Shown piece by piece: positions 20,201 to 29,893 of a DNA stretch of 64,000 nt. Made by a program: the position numbers and the translations under genes. The notes below the pieces were generated by a model. That model did no database searches. It was not told the DNA's origin and saw nothing but the letters and a program-made list of their open reading frames with translations. The stretch spans positions 1 through 64,000 of the forward strand of contig JADJYJ010000029.1 in the NCBI GenBank assembly GCA_016719785.1, given 5' to 3'. Each line of letters opens with the position of its first letter. The first letter of the stretch is position 1. Source of the stretch: Candidatus Amarolinea dominans. Its GTDB lineage: Bacteria > Chloroflexota > Anaerolineae > SSC4 > Amarolineaceae.

Positions 20201-20737
20201 AACAATGAGAGCACTGAACTTTTCTTGCGTCTGAGCGACGGTCGCAAGCTCACCCTCAGCCAGAGCAGCGTGGTACGCGATCTGGACAAGGCGGGCTTCG
20301 CCAATCTCCCGACGAGCGAACAGGAGTCGCGCTTATACCTCAATGCCCTGCAGAATTTCATGCTCAAGTTCACTGAACTACCCGGCTTCCATCTCGGCTT
20401 GATCGAACGCGTCAAGGCTGATCTCATCAAGCGCGGCGTCTCTCTGGCCGGCATCGAGAACCCCTTCACGCTCAAGCTGGCAGACGTGGGTAAGGCGATC
20501 CTGGATACGACAACCGCACTGGGACCATCCGAGAGCGAGGAACCAGCGGATGCGCGTCGTCCGGCGCGCAACGCGCTGAAGCGCCTGGAACGCCTGGAGC
20601 CGTTCGTCAAAGAACGGATCTACACGTTCAAGCGCAGCACCAACAACGCGGCGCGCGACATGGGTACGGTCATGCAGTTGATTCTGCGCGATGAAATACA
20701 ACGTTTGAAGGCGCAGGCCAGCAAACAAGGGCTGTAA
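17276..20737 (+). CDS. Tubulin-like GTPase (Tubulin_2-type)
   Basis: GGGAGG lies nine bases before ATG 17276. The 1,153-residue protein begins AIGVGGSGKASL, like the nucleotide-binding start of FtsZ/tubulin, and has the tubulin signature loop AGGTGSGM at about 180-187 followed by a helix. This matches the large bacterial tubulin-like family (PF13809-type), much longer than FtsZ (about 400). The remaining 800 residues are mostly charged and helical, with no membrane segment. It should bind GTP and may form filaments or scaffolds in the cytoplasm; its partners are probably encoded alongside. It is followed at 15 bases by a propeller gene and then the kinase-like gene. Confidence 0.88.
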   Translation: MAKRVLAIGVGGSGKASLIILKERLEEAYGEVPDNVVLLALDTDSLRDIDRFAGTRLNPAFDQRNRLPEFQHVVSPGGMTMDTIFADIRSGKTAPFMHWLEHEKLARMLSPAERDIRGGAQQRRPIGRTALVLRYANPVYQSIVEAIGRMYGKADEDQPLTLRAEDIEKGKRLVFILGSVAGGTGSGMLIDVANLVRQAISSNQNWQSVSVSAVIVLPDAFASYTSFMNDPTNLKPNSFAALRELDRFTRVHSDNMPYMIRYAEGEQSITWSTNQPLDHVYLVDTASRSASQDFDLSGDPMKGVFPVISDFVLSHIDGSLGDALATLRSNAGLHYDKDTGRMYSSFNVMSYIFPVDDVIESFAYRFVRELVAREFLPIPDPKLEGTSKQEALGEVERNFATSAVAGKANPNIIQKAIVATRRVNPERPDMSWPGLFGLISLSDSGFAEDYQMLQQSLEYLRGNLVLTRDGDYRREDFADGATRLLNFTEQFLDDYLGPQLDPGDPDSRSGGDWDKILGKYRDALRIRLAEVLDAALLDALNRRNDQRMLLPNRLPYARAIVAHLNGYLTRFRSLLEGLWQEQQVETRVRQVGESVRTAVTTMNDTRFDRYLPPFKAKPRQAQESFKSQFVERIELVLHQRLYRTVLDVLDSLGAAEKDSSGQNSVLDLVGVELENWERTLKDVDRILIERTRQHEANRNEKRTVKVRRYLTNPQFEDELYRRPEHVGAAVARIMGQVGDQKGLRWERLDEQVPLDYRLVTTWGERARGAEEIADTWFAGAKGIFQVVRTNTTVAERLATEFRGHSEFSNRCLLVEEPFLRYNPAKNDAPMFRERYVSFNLEKARDDDARQFLENSRATLRDQGFNVDVTAENVMACTVVEVSRGASLHAVELYTQCEPEYREKLNRGRESIHLFPEEQNATDFEQSIPTLNETNNPMRALAPELVIAMGNRDKLRTFTLACAYGLIYEDAFVDEKNNESTELFLRLSDGRKLTLSQSSVVRDLDKAGFANLPTSEQESRLYLNALQNFMLKFTELPGFHLGLIERVKADLIKRGVSLAGIENPFTLKLADVGKAILDTTTALGPSESEEPADARRPARNALKRLERLEPFVKERIYTFKRSTNNAARDMGTVMQLILRDEIQRLKAQASKQGL

Positions 20738-20752
20738 GCGAGGAGACGACCG

Positions 20753-21739
20753 ATGAGCGAGGCATCCCTGACCATTGTGCGCTGGCTCTTCGTTGGCGCA
20801 CCGGGCAATTCGCTGGCGCTGAGCGAGGACGGCCACTATCTGTTGGTAGGCAGCGAACACGATCTGCGCATTCTCGACCGCTGGGGCAACAATCCCTTCC
20901 GTTATTACGCGCCCCCCGCGCCGGGGCGCAAGACCGAAGAGGATCTGCCCTTCTGTGCAGCGGCCGTGACGCCCGACATGCGCCGCGCCCTGGCCGGCCT
21001 TCGCTCGGGTGAGGTCTTTCGACTCGAGCTGATGTGGGATGGGGATGCCGTCAGCGGCTGGCCGGAGCAAATCCGCGCCGAGACGAACGATATCTACTCC
21101 ATGAGCCTGGCGCCCGACGCCAGTCTCATGGCTATCGGCCATCTTGGCCCGGCCCTGACGGTGTTGGATTGGGACGGACAGACGGTTTGGCGCCGGCATC
21201 CGGCCGACCATACGCCGACAGACGGCAAGACTTGGGCAGTTGCCTTGAGCAGCGACGCCGCCACCCTCTACGTCGGTTCGTCGGGCACCGAACGCTGTCT
21301 GCTGGCGGCCCTGGACGCCAGCAGCGGTAAACCGCGGGCTGGCAAGCGCTTGTGGCAGCGTGTAACACAACTGGCCGCTCTGCCGGCGCCGCTCGCCGTT
21401 GTGGCTGTCCTCGGCAGCAACGGCGAGAGTCAGGTGGCCGCTTTTGCGCCAGATTTGACTGAGCCAGCGTGGACCTACAGCCTCGACCTGGGCGAGCAGG
21501 TCACGGCTTTGACCACCGATCAGGCCGCCAACCTGGTGGTGTGCGGCACGAACAGCGGCGCGGTCATGGTGCTGGATGGGCGCCATGGCGAACTGTTGGC
21601 GCGTACGGATGCACTTCGTTCGACCGTGCTCTCGTTGGCAATGACAGCCGGCCGCTACCTGGTGGCCGGCATTCATGAAAATCGTGTGGCTTACCTGGAA
21701 TACATCCCTCCCACGAGCGATGAGGAGCTGGCACTGTAA
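20753..21739 (+). CDS. Cytoplasmic beta-propeller (WD40/PQQ-like) protein
   Basis: GAGGAG precedes ATG 20753. The 328-residue protein has no signal peptide or membrane helix, and shows seven or so blade-like repeats such as ALSEDGHYLLVGSEHDLRILD, SLAPDASLMAIG...LTVLDWDG and ALTTDQAANLVVCGTNSGAVMVLDG. It is likely an interaction platform between the tubulin-like protein and the kinase. Its stop overlaps the kinase start (TAATG), so the two are probably translationally coupled. Confidence 0.85.
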   Translation: MSEASLTIVRWLFVGAPGNSLALSEDGHYLLVGSEHDLRILDRWGNNPFRYYAPPAPGRKTEEDLPFCAAAVTPDMRRALAGLRSGEVFRLELMWDGDAVSGWPEQIRAETNDIYSMSLAPDASLMAIGHLGPALTVLDWDGQTVWRRHPADHTPTDGKTWAVALSSDAATLYVGSSGTERCLLAALDASSGKPRAGKRLWQRVTQLAALPAPLAVVAVLGSNGESQVAAFAPDLTEPAWTYSLDLGEQVTALTTDQAANLVVCGTNSGAVMVLDGRHGELLARTDALRSTVLSLAMTAGRYLVAGIHENRVAYLEYIPPTSDEELAL

Positions 21740-24700
21740 TGGCAACGTCAGGTGAAGAGATCATCCTGGGTGGAAAAGTCTATCGTGATGTGAGATCCAT
21801 CGGTTCCGGCGCCATGGCGCGCGCCTACGCGGCGACGCTCGACGTGTATCCGGTGGTTATCAAGCGCCTGAGCGACCGTTGGCAGACCGACAGCCCGGAT
21901 GCTGAAGGTTTTCGCAAGGAATCCACCGTTCTACGCACGCTCAACGCAGCGGAAGATGAGGAATGGCCCCTCTTGCGCAGCGCAGAGGAGCGCGTTCGAC
22001 GCGCGGCAAGCACCGGCATGCGTCGTGTGATCGTTGCGCTGCTGGATGACGGCGTTGATGAGAACGGCCGACCTTTCCAGGTGCAGGAGATGGCGCCACC
22101 TGCCGTAGAAGTCATTCCGGTGATTGACCTGCAAAGCGAAAGCCGGGTGTTGGCCGTGCTTCAGCGGGTGGCGCAAGGGATGGCCCTGGCGCACCAACAT
22201 GGCTTTGCCCTCAGTGATTTCGAGCCCCGCACCAAACTGGATCGTGTCCGCGTGCGCTGGCCGGCAGGCGGGGCCGAACCAGAGGTACGGCTGATTGACT
22301 GGAACATCACAGGAGGCTCTGATAAGTTCGCAAATGACCTGTTTTACTTCGGTCAACATGCGTACCACCTGTTGGCTGGACAACTCCTCGAATTGGAGAA
22401 CGACGGCAAACCACCCCACACCCTTGGGATGGGAGCGCCCACCTGGAACCTCTTGAGCGAAGCCAGCCACCTGTTGCTTAGTCGTCTCTTGCAGCGCGAT
22501 GAGGCGCGGCGGTATCGCAGCGCGGCCGACCTGGCCGCGGATCTGGCCTGGTTGATGGAGACCTTCGAACTTGCGCGCGCCTCCAGCCTGCTCGACCGCC
22601 TGCGTTTTCGTATCCTGGAAGCGCGTGGACAAGACCGCTACGACCGCATGTTGGCCGCGGCAGACCTGGCTCTGCGCTATGATCTGTCTCCTGGCCTGCG
22701 TCAGAATTTCAAACAATGGCGTGACCAGGCGCGTGAAGAACTGGACAAAGAGCTGTGGCAGCCGATTGCCATGGCCCGCATCAGCCTGCTGGCGAAACAG
22801 TTCAGTCAGGCCGACATCAATTTCAGCCGCGTACTGAGCAACCTTGACCCGCGCAGCGAGCCGGCGCGGCTGGCGCGTTACCTGCGCTTGCAGGCGCGTG
22901 TGGGGCAATTCTTGCGCGACCGGACGGGTGCCGATCCGACGCTGCTGAACGAATGGGCGCTGCTGAACCAGGGAGTTCAATACCTGATTGATCGCGCCTG
23001 GGATGACGCAGCCCAGATGCTGCAGCGCGTTGGCGAGTACCGGCCGGATCTGCTGAATGAAGCCGCCTTTCGTGATCTGCGCGCCCTGGCGACGGGTGGA
23101 CAGGCTCTCAATCACGCCAATGACGTCCAGGTGCGGGCGCAGCCGCTAGAAGCTGATGCTCAGCGGGCAGACTGGACGGCGATTGAAGAAAAAAAGCTGG
23201 CGGCTCTGCATGAAGCCAGTGATGTGCTAGACACGGCCATCAAGGGCGCGCCAGCCGAGTTGGTGCTCGACGACCGTCGTCAACAGATCGAGCGTGAGTT
23301 GAAGAATCGCCAACGTTGGCTGCGCGTCGTCAATGAAGCCGACGCCGCACTGCGTGATCAGCAGTACACCAACGCCGAAGACCGGCTGAACCAGGTTCTG
23401 CACGAGAATCCGCAGCATTTCCGGGCGCTGTTTCTGCTGCCGAAGGCTCAGAGCCTGACCCGTTCCCAGCAGCTCAAGGCCGACTGCCGAAAACAGCTCG
23501 CCCTGGGCAACTACGCTGAAGCTTTGAATCTGGGGCGTGACGCGCTGCAGCTCTTTCCTGCGGACACGGAGGCGCGCGGCCTGGTCAGTTGGGCGGAGGC
23601 CGGCCAACTCGTGCAACAGCGCTTCCTGACCGATCTGCGCAGCGCCGGTGACCTCATCGTGCCTGACCTCGACGCCGCCAGCGCGGTCGTGCAGCGCCTG
23701 CGTGACTGGCCACGGTCCCCTCTGCAGACCCTGTTGCGGCAAATAGATGCAGCCGCGTCGCCTGCGTCATTGCCGGCAGAGGCAACCCTGGTTCTCTCCC
23801 CGTCGCAGCAGGCGACATGGGAGGAAGTCGAGAAGGCCGTCGCCGCTGAGCGTTACCAACGAGTTAACATGCCTTTGACCGGAACTCTGCAAAAGAACTG
23901 GGATGCCAGCTATTCAGATACAGCCAATATCACCGAAGCTAGGATGGAAATCGAGCGGGTGCGCCGTTGGGCGAACGATGCACAGCGCCAGGCTCTGGAC
24001 GGTTGGCAGGCGAGATTTGACGCCTATCAAAACCAGCTGCGTCGGGTGCAACAAGAGGTCGTCCAGATCGGGAATTCGCCCGATGGGTCGGCTACTGCGA
24101 GACTCGCGGTCTGTTTGAATCTACTGGAGAGCCTGCCAGGCGACTTACCGAGGAGAATGACGGAGGACGTGACACGGCTGCGCGACCTGGGAGAAACGTG
24201 TCGCGATCAGCCTGACCAGGTGCGGGGCGCCAACGTGGTGGACAAGCCACCTCTGCTGGATCTGCAGAATCTCTTCAAGAGCGCCTGGCTGAATGGCCGC
24301 GTGGCGGAGGCAGAGAAGGCTTACCGGGCCAGCGACTTCGAACGTGTTCTGGAAATCGCGGCGCACGTTGAACGCGTGCTGTCCCAATTGCCCCTGGCGT
24401 TGATCACGCTGCGTGACCGTGCCAACGACGCACTGCAGAAACGCAAGGCTGCCGGTATGGAACGGAGCCGACAGGCTGGGGCCGCAGGGGCAGATCCAGG
24501 GCAATTGATCGCTCTCTACCGAATGCCCCACGAAGACGATCGCGGCGCTGAAGTGCAGGAAATTCGCACCTGGGTGATCGGGCAATGGCGCAAGCTGTTG
24601 CGAGCGCAGACTGAGATTGACCAGGCTCTCGATCTGGCGCGCCAGGCTCATATGGCCTTCCGCGCCGGCGCCTTGTCGAACCATGCGACTGCGGCGGACG

Positions 24701-25950
24701 TTGATTTTGCAGCCGACGAACGCCATCTGGAAATGCTGCAAGCGACCGCAGGCCAGGTAGACGCCGTTGCCATAGTGTCAGCCTCTGACCTGGATAACCT
24801 GGCCATCCGCCTCTCTACCCTGCATGGCTACTTCGAAGGGTGGGGCGTGCAGCCGCAAATCAAGCGCTGGCAGGTACGCATCGTCAATTTCCTGCGCCAG
24901 CGTCTGACTGATGCTGCCCAGGAGGCAGAGCAAGCGCTTCGCTTCAAGTCGTTTGAGTCGGGTTTGCAGTCCATTACTTCTGCCAGGTCCCTGGCGCGCC
25001 ATGAGCATTGGCAAGCCGAGCTGAATCTCGATCTACAGAGGCTGCAAGAGATTGAAAACCAAATTCGAGCAGGTATCGAGAAGAATCAGAGAATTCAAGA
25101 GCAACAACGAGAAAAAGAGCAGGCGCTTCGGAGTGTCCAACAACAGACGACCGATCTCATGGGCGCGTTGGAGCGGGGGAATCCGGCCTGGGGAACCGCC
25201 GCGGCTCGGGAAAGCATCGAGCAACTGCAGCGCAGCCCACTGATCGAGGAGGCGGGCTTGACCGGCGTCCTACAGGACTGCCAGACGATTCAGTCGCGCG
25301 CCGCCGCCCTGCTTCAGCAGCCGCAAGCCGCGCGCGGGTTCGCCCAGACGCTGCAGGCTCGTTTGATCGTGCGCGATCGCCGCTTATCTCCCAATCCTAA
25401 CTCTCGTGTGCTCATGCGTTGGAACACACAACAGGAAAGCCTGCAGAACGAAATGCTTGACCTGGGTCAAAGACTGGCTGCTACGCTGCAGAGTGAAGTT
25501 GATCGGGTCGTCACACAGAGTGAATTCGATGCGACCGACCTGGTGCAGCTTTACTGGGAGGCGCGCTGGTGCCGGGAGGCGCTGGAAGACGCGGAACAAC
25601 TGGATGGGAAGGATGCAACCATCAAGCGCTTGACCGGCGCTCTGCGCGACGCGGATAGACTGCCCGCCAGCGTACTGACGAGTGAAGCCTTCAGGAACCT
25701 GGCAAGGGAGGGCATCGATGGCGATGAGCCGCAGCGTGCAGCGACCGGGACTATTTTGGACCGTATGCAGACATGGCTTACGCAATCGCAGGAACGCCCG
25801 GCCGGAGTGGACCTGCCGGATGAACGCGGCGTGCGCTACCAGCCGCAGTGGGAGATCGGATCAGATGCAATCTCGGAGGGTCAACGGATATGGCAAAAAC
25901 GGCAATCCTGGGCCAAGAAACGGAAAATGAGCAGTATTATCCAACCTTGA
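21739..25950 (+). CDS. Divergent Ser/Thr-kinase-like protein with long helical tail
   Basis: 1,403 residues, starting inside the upstream stop codon. The first 280 residues are protein-kinase-like: glycine loop GSGAMARAY (22-30), VVIKRL with ATP-anchoring K42, a catalytic-loop equivalent HGFALSDFEP with D160 (His and Lys of HRDxK replaced), and DWN at 187-189 in place of DFG. The lysine and both aspartates survive, so activity is possible, but the loop changes also fit a pseudokinase. From about 290 to the end it is Ala/Gln/Arg/Glu-rich helical repeat or coiled coil. No membrane helix. Near 25,900 an alternative frame runs to 26045, so the last residues may differ. Confidence 0.8.
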   Translation: MATSGEEIILGGKVYRDVRSIGSGAMARAYAATLDVYPVVIKRLSDRWQTDSPDAEGFRKESTVLRTLNAAEDEEWPLLRSAEERVRRAASTGMRRVIVALLDDGVDENGRPFQVQEMAPPAVEVIPVIDLQSESRVLAVLQRVAQGMALAHQHGFALSDFEPRTKLDRVRVRWPAGGAEPEVRLIDWNITGGSDKFANDLFYFGQHAYHLLAGQLLELENDGKPPHTLGMGAPTWNLLSEASHLLLSRLLQRDEARRYRSAADLAADLAWLMETFELARASSLLDRLRFRILEARGQDRYDRMLAAADLALRYDLSPGLRQNFKQWRDQAREELDKELWQPIAMARISLLAKQFSQADINFSRVLSNLDPRSEPARLARYLRLQARVGQFLRDRTGADPTLLNEWALLNQGVQYLIDRAWDDAAQMLQRVGEYRPDLLNEAAFRDLRALATGGQALNHANDVQVRAQPLEADAQRADWTAIEEKKLAALHEASDVLDTAIKGAPAELVLDDRRQQIERELKNRQRWLRVVNEADAALRDQQYTNAEDRLNQVLHENPQHFRALFLLPKAQSLTRSQQLKADCRKQLALGNYAEALNLGRDALQLFPADTEARGLVSWAEAGQLVQQRFLTDLRSAGDLIVPDLDAASAVVQRLRDWPRSPLQTLLRQIDAAASPASLPAEATLVLSPSQQATWEEVEKAVAAERYQRVNMPLTGTLQKNWDASYSDTANITEARMEIERVRRWANDAQRQALDGWQARFDAYQNQLRRVQQEVVQIGNSPDGSATARLAVCLNLLESLPGDLPRRMTEDVTRLRDLGETCRDQPDQVRGANVVDKPPLLDLQNLFKSAWLNGRVAEAEKAYRASDFERVLEIAAHVERVLSQLPLALITLRDRANDALQKRKAAGMERSRQAGAAGADPGQLIALYRMPHEDDRGAEVQEIRTWVIGQWRKLLRAQTEIDQALDLARQAHMAFRAGALSNHATAADVDFAADERHLEMLQATAGQVDAVAIVSASDLDNLAIRLSTLHGYFEGWGVQPQIKRWQVRIVNFLRQRLTDAAQEAEQALRFKSFESGLQSITSARSLARHEHWQAELNLDLQRLQEIENQIRAGIEKNQRIQEQQREKEQALRSVQQQTTDLMGALERGNPAWGTAAARESIEQLQRSPLIEEAGLTGVLQDCQTIQSRAAALLQQPQAARGFAQTLQARLIVRDRRLSPNPNSRVLMRWNTQQESLQNEMLDLGQRLAATLQSEVDRVVTQSEFDATDLVQLYWEARWCREALEDAEQLDGKDATIKRLTGALRDADRLPASVLTSEAFRNLAREGIDGDEPQRAATGTILDRMQTWLTQSQERPAGVDLPDERGVRYQPQWEIGSDAISEGQRIWQKRQSWAKKRKMSSIIQP

Positions 25951-26037
25951 TCGCTTGCAGTGCCTGGATCATCTCATTGAACACGCCGCAGCAGAACACT
26001 CCGAGCGAGGAGACCTTAGAGCAGGAGGCTTTTCCAA

Positions 26038-27849
26038 ATGCCTGACGCCATCCAACGTTTGCATGAGCAGCGTAAGGTGCTGGAAACCCTTCAGGAGCTG
26101 TCGGGAAAGCTACGGGAGGCCGAGGCGGCGTTGAGCGGCAAGGCGGCCGCAGCCCTGGCGCAGAGCCTGGCCGTCCGCCAGCAGCTAGATAGTCTCCCGC
26201 CTGAGTTCCTGCCGCGTGAGCGACAGGCGCTGCTGGCGCGCGTGCAGACGCTGGACGGCCGCATAGATGAGGCCCTGCGCCAGCAGGTGCGCGGCATCTT
26301 TGCGAAGCAGCGCACGCATACCGCTGACGCTCTGCGCAAAGACTACCTGGAAGTGGGGCTGAAGAACCCGGGTCTGCTGAAGCGGCTGACCGATGCCCTG
26401 GTGACTGCGACCGAGGCGCTGAACCAGGAGGAAACCGGCGCGGCGAACAGCAAGGTGCAGGCGCAGCAGCGCTGGCAGGCGGTGCATGACGCTTGCGACG
26501 GGAAGCAGCCCGAATTGGCGGCGGCGCGCAAGAAGGCCAAGGGCTACCTGCCGCCGTGGTGGCAGAAGCACTGGCCCTTGTTGGCAGGCAGCGCGACCCT
26601 GGTCATGCTCCTGGCGCTCGTCATTATCTATGTGGCGCCGCCTCGAGAAGGACCTGTCATTGCCGGACTCGAACCATCCTCCGTAGACGCCGCAAGCGGC
26701 CCGAGGACGCTGATCGTGAGCGGCAGCAATTTTGCTGACGATGCGGTAGTGGAATGGGTGGGTAAGAACAACGAGACCGTGGTCCTGACCCCAACCCTGC
26801 GCTCCACCGACCGGGTGACGGTGACCGTTGGCGCGGACTTGCTGCAACAGGCCGGGACTGTGTATATCAGCGTGCGCAATGGCGCCACAAATCTGGTTTC
26901 CAGCGGGAGGTCATTGACGATCCAGGCGCTCACAGCGACGCCGACCTACACCCCTGTGACGCTAACCGACACCCCCGTGCCACCAACCAACACTCCTGTG
27001 CCACCGACGCCCACGCCGTCCCCGATCGTTGGAGACCTGCCGTGCGTGTTGAAGCTGACGGTGAGCGATAGCGGCGAGGCCAAGCTACCGATTGACGTGG
27101 TTACCGTTGGCGAGTCGAAGAGTGGACCTGTTGCATGGTCGTTCAGTGTGCTTCCCGTTGTCGAGAAGGATTGTGGCCAAAACGGTCAAAGCGATGTGGA
27201 AGAAATCATCAAACGGGGCTACCGATTCACGCCGGCTGATGAAGAGAGCTGGATTCTCGAGCGCACATCGCCCACGCTCCGGCTCAAGAAAGTTGGTCCC
27301 CTGAAGGTCGAACTTGCCCAGGAATGGCGTGTCAAGGCCCTGTCGGAAAACCAGGATGTGGGCAGTCTCACCTTTGGCTTGGAATATCAGATAAGCGCTG
27401 AGGAATGGAAAACGGTCCAGGGAAGCGACGGCCAGCCTTTGCGGATCACCTTGACATGGGGTCCGGTTACCGTGGCAACGGCGACGCCGACCGCAACGCC
27501 GAAGCCGACACGGACCCCCACACCAACGCCGAGCTGGCTCGACGGGACGATCACACTCATCGAGCCTACATCGGATGCCACCCTGAATGGAGCTGTAAAC
27601 CGGATATTCAAATGGAGCTGGGACGGGCAATCTCTACAAAGCCCTCAAGTGTATGTAGTGGAGTACACCCAGCACGCCTGGAACGGTCCCAAGAAGTATA
27701 CATGCAAATCGGAGAAGGAGTCATGTGAGGTGTACTTACCATCGTATGAATACACATGGAAAGTATGGATCGAGGATGGGAACGGCAATATAATCAGTAA
27801 TGCGTCTCCTGAATGGAAGTTCGTGGTTAGTGAACTGAAGCCGAAATAG
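26038..27849 (+). CDS. Single-pass protein: cytoplasmic coiled coil, external TIG and Fn3-like domains
   Basis: AGGAGG lies eight bases before ATG 26038. Residues 1-170 are a charged helical region without a signal peptide; a membrane helix follows (about 181-200, LLAGSATLVMLLALVIIY); the outside part contains an IPT/TIG-like Ig fold (PVIAGLEPSSV...TLIVSGSNF, about 206-300), a Thr-Pro linker, a beta domain, another linker and a final Fn3-like domain. This N-in topology places the helices beside the kinase and tubulin-like proteins and the Ig folds at the cell surface. 603 residues, intact. Confidence 0.82.
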   Translation: MPDAIQRLHEQRKVLETLQELSGKLREAEAALSGKAAAALAQSLAVRQQLDSLPPEFLPRERQALLARVQTLDGRIDEALRQQVRGIFAKQRTHTADALRKDYLEVGLKNPGLLKRLTDALVTATEALNQEETGAANSKVQAQQRWQAVHDACDGKQPELAAARKKAKGYLPPWWQKHWPLLAGSATLVMLLALVIIYVAPPREGPVIAGLEPSSVDAASGPRTLIVSGSNFADDAVVEWVGKNNETVVLTPTLRSTDRVTVTVGADLLQQAGTVYISVRNGATNLVSSGRSLTIQALTATPTYTPVTLTDTPVPPTNTPVPPTPTPSPIVGDLPCVLKLTVSDSGEAKLPIDVVTVGESKSGPVAWSFSVLPVVEKDCGQNGQSDVEEIIKRGYRFTPADEESWILERTSPTLRLKKVGPLKVELAQEWRVKALSENQDVGSLTFGLEYQISAEEWKTVQGSDGQPLRITLTWGPVTVATATPTATPKPTRTPTPTPSWLDGTITLIEPTSDATLNGAVNRIFKWSWDGQSLQSPQVYVVEYTQHAWNGPKKYTCKSEKESCEVYLPSYEYTWKVWIEDGNGNIISNASPEWKFVVSELKPK

Positions 27850-27867
27850 GACAGCGAGGCATTTACT

Positions 27868-29893
27868 ATGAATCACATACACGAAGATGCCACCCCAAGT
27901 GCTCCACACCGCAGACCGGTCTTACTCTTGTGGTTCGCATGCGGCTTGGGGGTCATACTCCTGATCACGTGGGTGTTGCTGACCAGCTTCATTCCATGGG
28001 GGGCCGATGTTCCAATCGTGCGATTGGCCGGCTCCGCAGACGACCGCGCGAGTTTAGCGCAAGATCAGATTCCCGTGACGTCCATTTCGAGTCGCCAACC
28101 ATTGACTGTTGTTGCCGAGTTCAGCGGTCACGTGTACAGAGGGAATCCGGGATCAATTATCGGTCCTCTCGAGGGCGTCACGTTGATTCTTAGCAACAAC
28201 GATGTCGAGTTGGCTCGAGACTCTAGCGACGCGTATGGTTATTGGCGTCTGACCACGACCAAGGACTATGCCACTTATCGTGTGGTTGCCAATAATCCGT
28301 TGGGCTTTGTGGCAACGGGGGCCGAGGTGATTAGCGGTAACGGTCAAGCCTTCGACAACCAAACGATTGACTGGACAGGTTATTCTGGTGAGGGTAATTT
28401 CTATAAAGACACGCCAACGCCGACGCCGACGCCCACCGTGCCGACGCCAACGCCGACGCCGACACCCACCGTGCCGACGGCTACGCCGACGCCGACGCCC
28501 ACTGTGCCGACGGCTACGCCGACGCCGACGCCCACCGTGCCGACGGCTACGCCGACGCCGACGCCCACTGTGCCGACGGCTACGCCGACGCCGACGCCCA
28601 CCGTGCCGACGGCTACGCCGACGCCGACGCCCACTGTGCCGACGGCTACGCCGACGCCGACGCCCACCGTACCGACGGCTACGCCGACGCCGACGCCCAC
28701 CGTGCCGACGGCTACGCCGACGCCGACGCCCACCGTGCCGACGGCTACGCCGACGCCGACGTCCACCTTTACGCCGACGTGGACACCAACGCCTACGCCC
28801 CACAGAGCCTGGCTCGTATACGTAATGAAGCAACCATCACCAACGCCAACACCTACACCCACGAAGACGCCGACGCCGACATACACCCCAACAGCGACGC
28901 GCACCCCGACACCCACGCGTACGCCAACGGCGACGCCTACCCCGACACCCACGCGTACGCCAACGGCGACGCCTACCCCGACACCCACGCATACGCTAAC
29001 GCCGACGAGCACGCCAGCGTGGACCCGGGTGGGTCTGGACAATGTCGATGTGCAGAGTCTCTCGGTCTGTGGGTCAGTCAAACTGGCCGGCGCCGCCAGC
29101 GGCATCTACAAACAGAATGCTGCCGGAGGCTGGCCCCCTGTGCTGCCGGCGAACAACACCTTCATTGTCGTTGAAGCGCAAGAGCCCCTCTGCAACCAGG
29201 CTGTCGCCGGTATCTGGGGAGATTATGTGTACGAAACGACCGATAGCGGCGCAACATGGACGCAGAAGCGCAGCGGTTTGCCGGACGACGCCCGTTACAC
29301 CTACGGCGTCACCTTCTCGAACGATGGAGCGCGTGTTTTCCTGGCCACCGATCTCCTGGGAATCTATGACATTGGCATTGCCAATGGGACCTTACAGGGC
29401 GCCTGGCAGCGGCGTCTGAGTCTCGATGCGAGTGTCCTGCGCATTGCGGCCAACCAGGGCGGGATCGCCGCTTTCGTGTGGGAAGATGGACTGTACCTGC
29501 GTAACCCGGGTAACGGCGCCTGGAGCCGCTGGAGCCGGGTCGCAACCGGCCGCGGGCAAGACTCGCGGCCGCGCCCTCCTGTTGGACAACAGCGGCGCGC
29601 CCTGGATCATCGGCGGCAGCGATTTTCTGCTGCGTAGGACGGGAAACACCTGGGCTGCGCCGACCGGCGCCCCACAGGCGCGCACCAACGATGTAATCCA
29701 GTCTGGCGACCGTTTGTACGCGGGGCAGATGAACGGGGTGTGGCGCAGCACGGACCAGGGGGCAACCTGGCAGGCGATCAACCTGGGCTTCGGCAGTTCA
29801 CCGCCCATGGTGCGCGACCTGGATGTGGACGGCCAGGCCTGGCTCTACGCGGCCACCACGCGGGGCGTGTGGCGCTATCGCCTGGATCCCTGA
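27868..29893 (+). CDS. Membrane-anchored surface protein with giant Thr-Pro repeat and propeller-like domain (one frame break)
   Basis: GAGG precedes ATG 27868. An uncleaved-looking membrane helix lies at residues 18-41. An external carboxypeptidase-regulatory-like beta domain follows (LEGVTLILSNNDVELARDSS...YGYWRL). A Thr-Pro stalk of about 200 residues, made of 11- and 12-residue units, leads to a C-terminal BNR/propeller-like region with repeats such as YVYETTDSGATWTQK and GVWRSTDQGATWQAI. Coding moves by +1 near 29,540-29,565 and continues to TGA at 29891-29893, so one extra base is likely in the sequence. Confidence 0.78.
28411..28763 (+). repeat. 33-bp coding tandem repeat (TPTPTPTVPTA)
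   Basis: About ten nearly identical 33-bp units encode an 11-residue Thr-Pro stalk. Units differ mainly by a silent T/C in the Thr codon before Val. The reverse strand is also open (VGVGVGVAVGT type) but is only a shadow. Confidence 0.93.
28903..28996 (+). repeat. 36-bp coding tandem repeat
   Basis: Units starting ACCCCGACACCC at 28903, 28939 and 28975 (the last partial) encode a 12-residue TPTPTRTPTATP-type extension of the same stalk. Confidence 0.88.

Noticed and set aside
17276..20737. Identification as FtsZ or TubZ
   Set aside because: Only the nucleotide-binding start and the GGTGSG loop match; length is almost three times FtsZ and the context is not a division cluster or plasmid partition operon.
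25848..26045. Separate small gene between the kinase-like and TIG-domain genes
   Set aside because: It mostly overlaps the kinase-like gene in another frame; at most it is an alternative C-terminus of that protein after a frame break.
28153..29105. Long minus-strand frames of RRRRSRRH or VGVGVGV type
   Set aside because: They are reverse readings of the Thr-Pro repeat in the plus-strand gene and have no start context.
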